This document shows, piece after piece, positions 62,977 to 64,000 of a stretch of DNA of 64,000 nucleotides. The notes under the pieces were generated by a model, which had not been told where the DNA came from, searched no databases, and was given only the letters and a program-made list of their open reading frames with translations. Position 1 is the first letter of the stretch. Every line of letters starts with the position of its first letter. The translations under genes and the position numbers were made by a program. Origin of the DNA: Bacteroidota bacterium (GTDB taxonomy: Bacteria; Bacteroidota; Bacteroidia; Sphingobacteriales; Sphingobacteriaceae); assembly GCA_018266915.1 (NCBI GenBank), contig JAFDZM010000030.1:102409-166408 (forward strand), written 5' to 3'.

Positions 62977-63411
62977 TTAAACTTCACCGTTCTCCACCAT
63001 TTCTTTCATTTTTCCAAAAACCCATTGCCAGTTTTGTTCCGAGTGCTCCTTCGATTCCTCACTTTTGATGTTATCCTGGGTGATGCTTAAAGTGGTTTTG
63101 CCGCCTTGTTCTTTCAGATCATAGGTGATGTCCTGGTAGTTTTCCGGCTTGTCTTCTGTACCCGACATAGTGCTCCAGTAATTATACCTTACAGACTTTC
63201 CGGGATCAATATCCAGTATATGTCCCTTATCGCGATAGCTCTTTCCTTCCCACTCCCCTTCCCAAATGATCGGGCTACCTTTTTTCCAATCAGTCTTTAC
63301 ATTGGTGCCAAAGAAGTACTTTTTCACGATCTCCGGGTTGGTCAGCGCTTCCCAAACCTTTGCTGCCGGTGCATTTACATCAATAGATGTTGTTAAACTA
63401 AAATTTCCCAT
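62977..63411 (-). CDS. SRPBCC (AHSA1-like) domain protein, third in window
   Basis: 144 residues: SLTTSIDVNAPAAKVWEALTNPEIVKKYFFG, then LDIDPGKSVRYNYWSTMSG and TTLSITQDN. It belongs to the same superfamily as the 21998 and 22455 genes but is diverged, and it has no ArsR neighbour. Ligand unknown. Confidence 0.85.
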   Translation of the reverse strand: MGNFSLTTSIDVNAPAAKVWEALTNPEIVKKYFFGTNVKTDWKKGSPIIWEGEWEGKSYRDKGHILDIDPGKSVRYNYWSTMSGTEDKPENYQDITYDLKEQGGKTTLSITQDNIKSEESKEHSEQNWQWVFGKMKEMVENGEV

Positions 63412-63429
63412 AGTTTTGTTTATTGATTA

Positions 63430-63864
63430 TTAATGATTGCTGTCTAACATTCTCGAACGAATCAGTTCGAAATCAGTTTTCCCTATCTCAAAAAAGCCAA
63501 ACCGGAAGTGGTATCCCCAGGCTCTTTTGTCTTTAATAAATTCCATTTGAGGAATAAGGGGAATAAAAGGTGTCTCCTTGCAGGGATAATACTGAACATT
63601 CCTCCGATAGGGAATAAAGTTCTCTGACATTTTATGCTGATACACCTCATTCTCACTAACCTGCCCTATTGCCGTAAAAGCCTGTAGTTTTTGGTCGCCC
63701 TCATAGGTTACTTTAGGTGAGTAAAATATCACCCAATCATTTATATGGAGTTTCTTTAACGCACCGGGTTTGCCGTGATTGGCCTGCATAAATCCGCCCG
63801 CTACACCGCGTTTGCTATGATCCTTAGATACCACCGTTATCCAGTATCTTTCCTTACTTTCCAT
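63430..63864 (-). CDS. EVE-domain protein
   Basis: 144 residues: YWITVVSKDHSKRGVAGGFMQANHGKPGALKKLHINDWVIFYSP, TAIGQVSENEVYQ, WGYHFRFGFFEIGK. EVE (PUA/YTH-like) domains recognise modified bases in nucleic acids. Starts at ATG 63864, 18 bases upstream of the SRPBCC gene's start region on the same strand, so they may be co-transcribed. The last 136 bases of the window hold no gene I can support. Confidence 0.85.
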   Translation of the reverse strand: MESKERYWITVVSKDHSKRGVAGGFMQANHGKPGALKKLHINDWVIFYSPKVTYEGDQKLQAFTAIGQVSENEVYQHKMSENFIPYRRNVQYYPCKETPFIPLIPQMEFIKDKRAWGYHFRFGFFEIGKTDFELIRSRMLDSNH

Positions 63865-64000
63865 GATACAAAGAAAGAACCGCAGAATGACAGCCCTATG
63901 TCAGTAGAGTTTTGTGGATATCCGTTTTATCGTGGCGCAAAAAGTTCCCCTCTTGGGAGAGTAATAGCCCATCATTTGACAGACGGCATTAAACTTCTAA

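Noticed and set aside
63865..64000. Start of another gene, or a repeat, at the window end (TTCCCCTCTTGGGAGAG)
   Set aside because: Frames close quickly on both strands, and the CTC/GAG dyad is too short to call.

Overview
The window reads as chromosomal DNA of a Bacteroidota bacterium, most likely family Sphingobacteriaceae (Mucilaginibacter/Pedobacter-like; the genus is an inference). Supporting signs are the gliding-motility protein GldC, CarboxypepD_reg-type secreted proteins, an imelysin/di-heme oxidoreductase iron operon, promoters fitting the Bacteroidota -33 TTTG / -7 TAnnTTTG pattern, and AT-rich intergenic DNA full of Bacteroidota-type palindromic repeats. I see no rRNA, tRNA, CRISPR array, prophage or intact transposase. 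Coding is dense on both strands.

Layout. 1-5350: end of a cytochrome c gene, then a five-gene plus-strand operon (RidA, SelA-like PLP enzyme, amidohydrolase, RraA aldolase-like protein, BASS symporter). The four enzymes all carry export signals, which suggests a periplasmic catabolic route feeding a sodium-coupled importer. 5381-9913: SDR, AraC regulator, YhcH-type protein, ferritin, a membrane protein and a GNAT enzyme. 10078-17498: a small glycan-degradation cluster (NagX-like acetyltransferase, CBM9-like protein, GH35, GH109-like enzyme, melibiase-like hydrolase) with a perfect 16-bp palindrome in its divergent promoter region. 17569-24261: CDGSH protein, GMC oxidoreductase, sedolisin, an ArsR-SRPBCC-SRPBCC operon with a perfect palindromic operator, VOC protein and NlpC/P60 peptidase. 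24283-34890: housekeeping genes (dicluster ferredoxin, acyl-CoA reductase, FtsE, GrpE-DnaJ, Fic, nucleoside hydrolase, ABC exporter, Ppx/GppA).

34880-38309 is the most unusual block: a tight minus-strand operon with an MJ0619/tetraether-synthase-like radical SAM enzyme, an Lgt-like membrane protein that has lost key Lgt residues, two sibling three-helix membrane proteins and a CarboxypepD_reg protein. A lipid-modifying pathway is a reasonable but unproven guess. 38437-43845: M1 peptidase, DUF4337, Maf, KdsC, IscX, ferredoxin and a DUF2520 protein. 44605-56868 carries a dispersed cytochrome c maturation set (CcmF, CcmE, CcmD, CcmC, CcmB; no CcmA or CcmH seen). Its CcmE has a CxxxY motif in place of HxxxY. 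Within this stretch lies an iron-associated operon (outer-membrane protein, Rieske lipoprotein, imelysin, di-heme oxidoreductase) behind a promoter holding a Fur-like palindrome. 57030-63864: Ogt, CheR, GldC, RhlE-type helicase, dihydroorotase, and small effector-binding, SRPBCC and EVE proteins.

Across the whole window many intergenic gaps hold short-word DNA: 6-12 base words repeated in tandem on one arm and as complements on the other, with some vocabularies recurring at distant loci. None of the annotated genes explains this. Three further palindromic repeat elements (9936-10055, 50384-50530, 59447-59581) belong to other, more classical intergenic repeat types.
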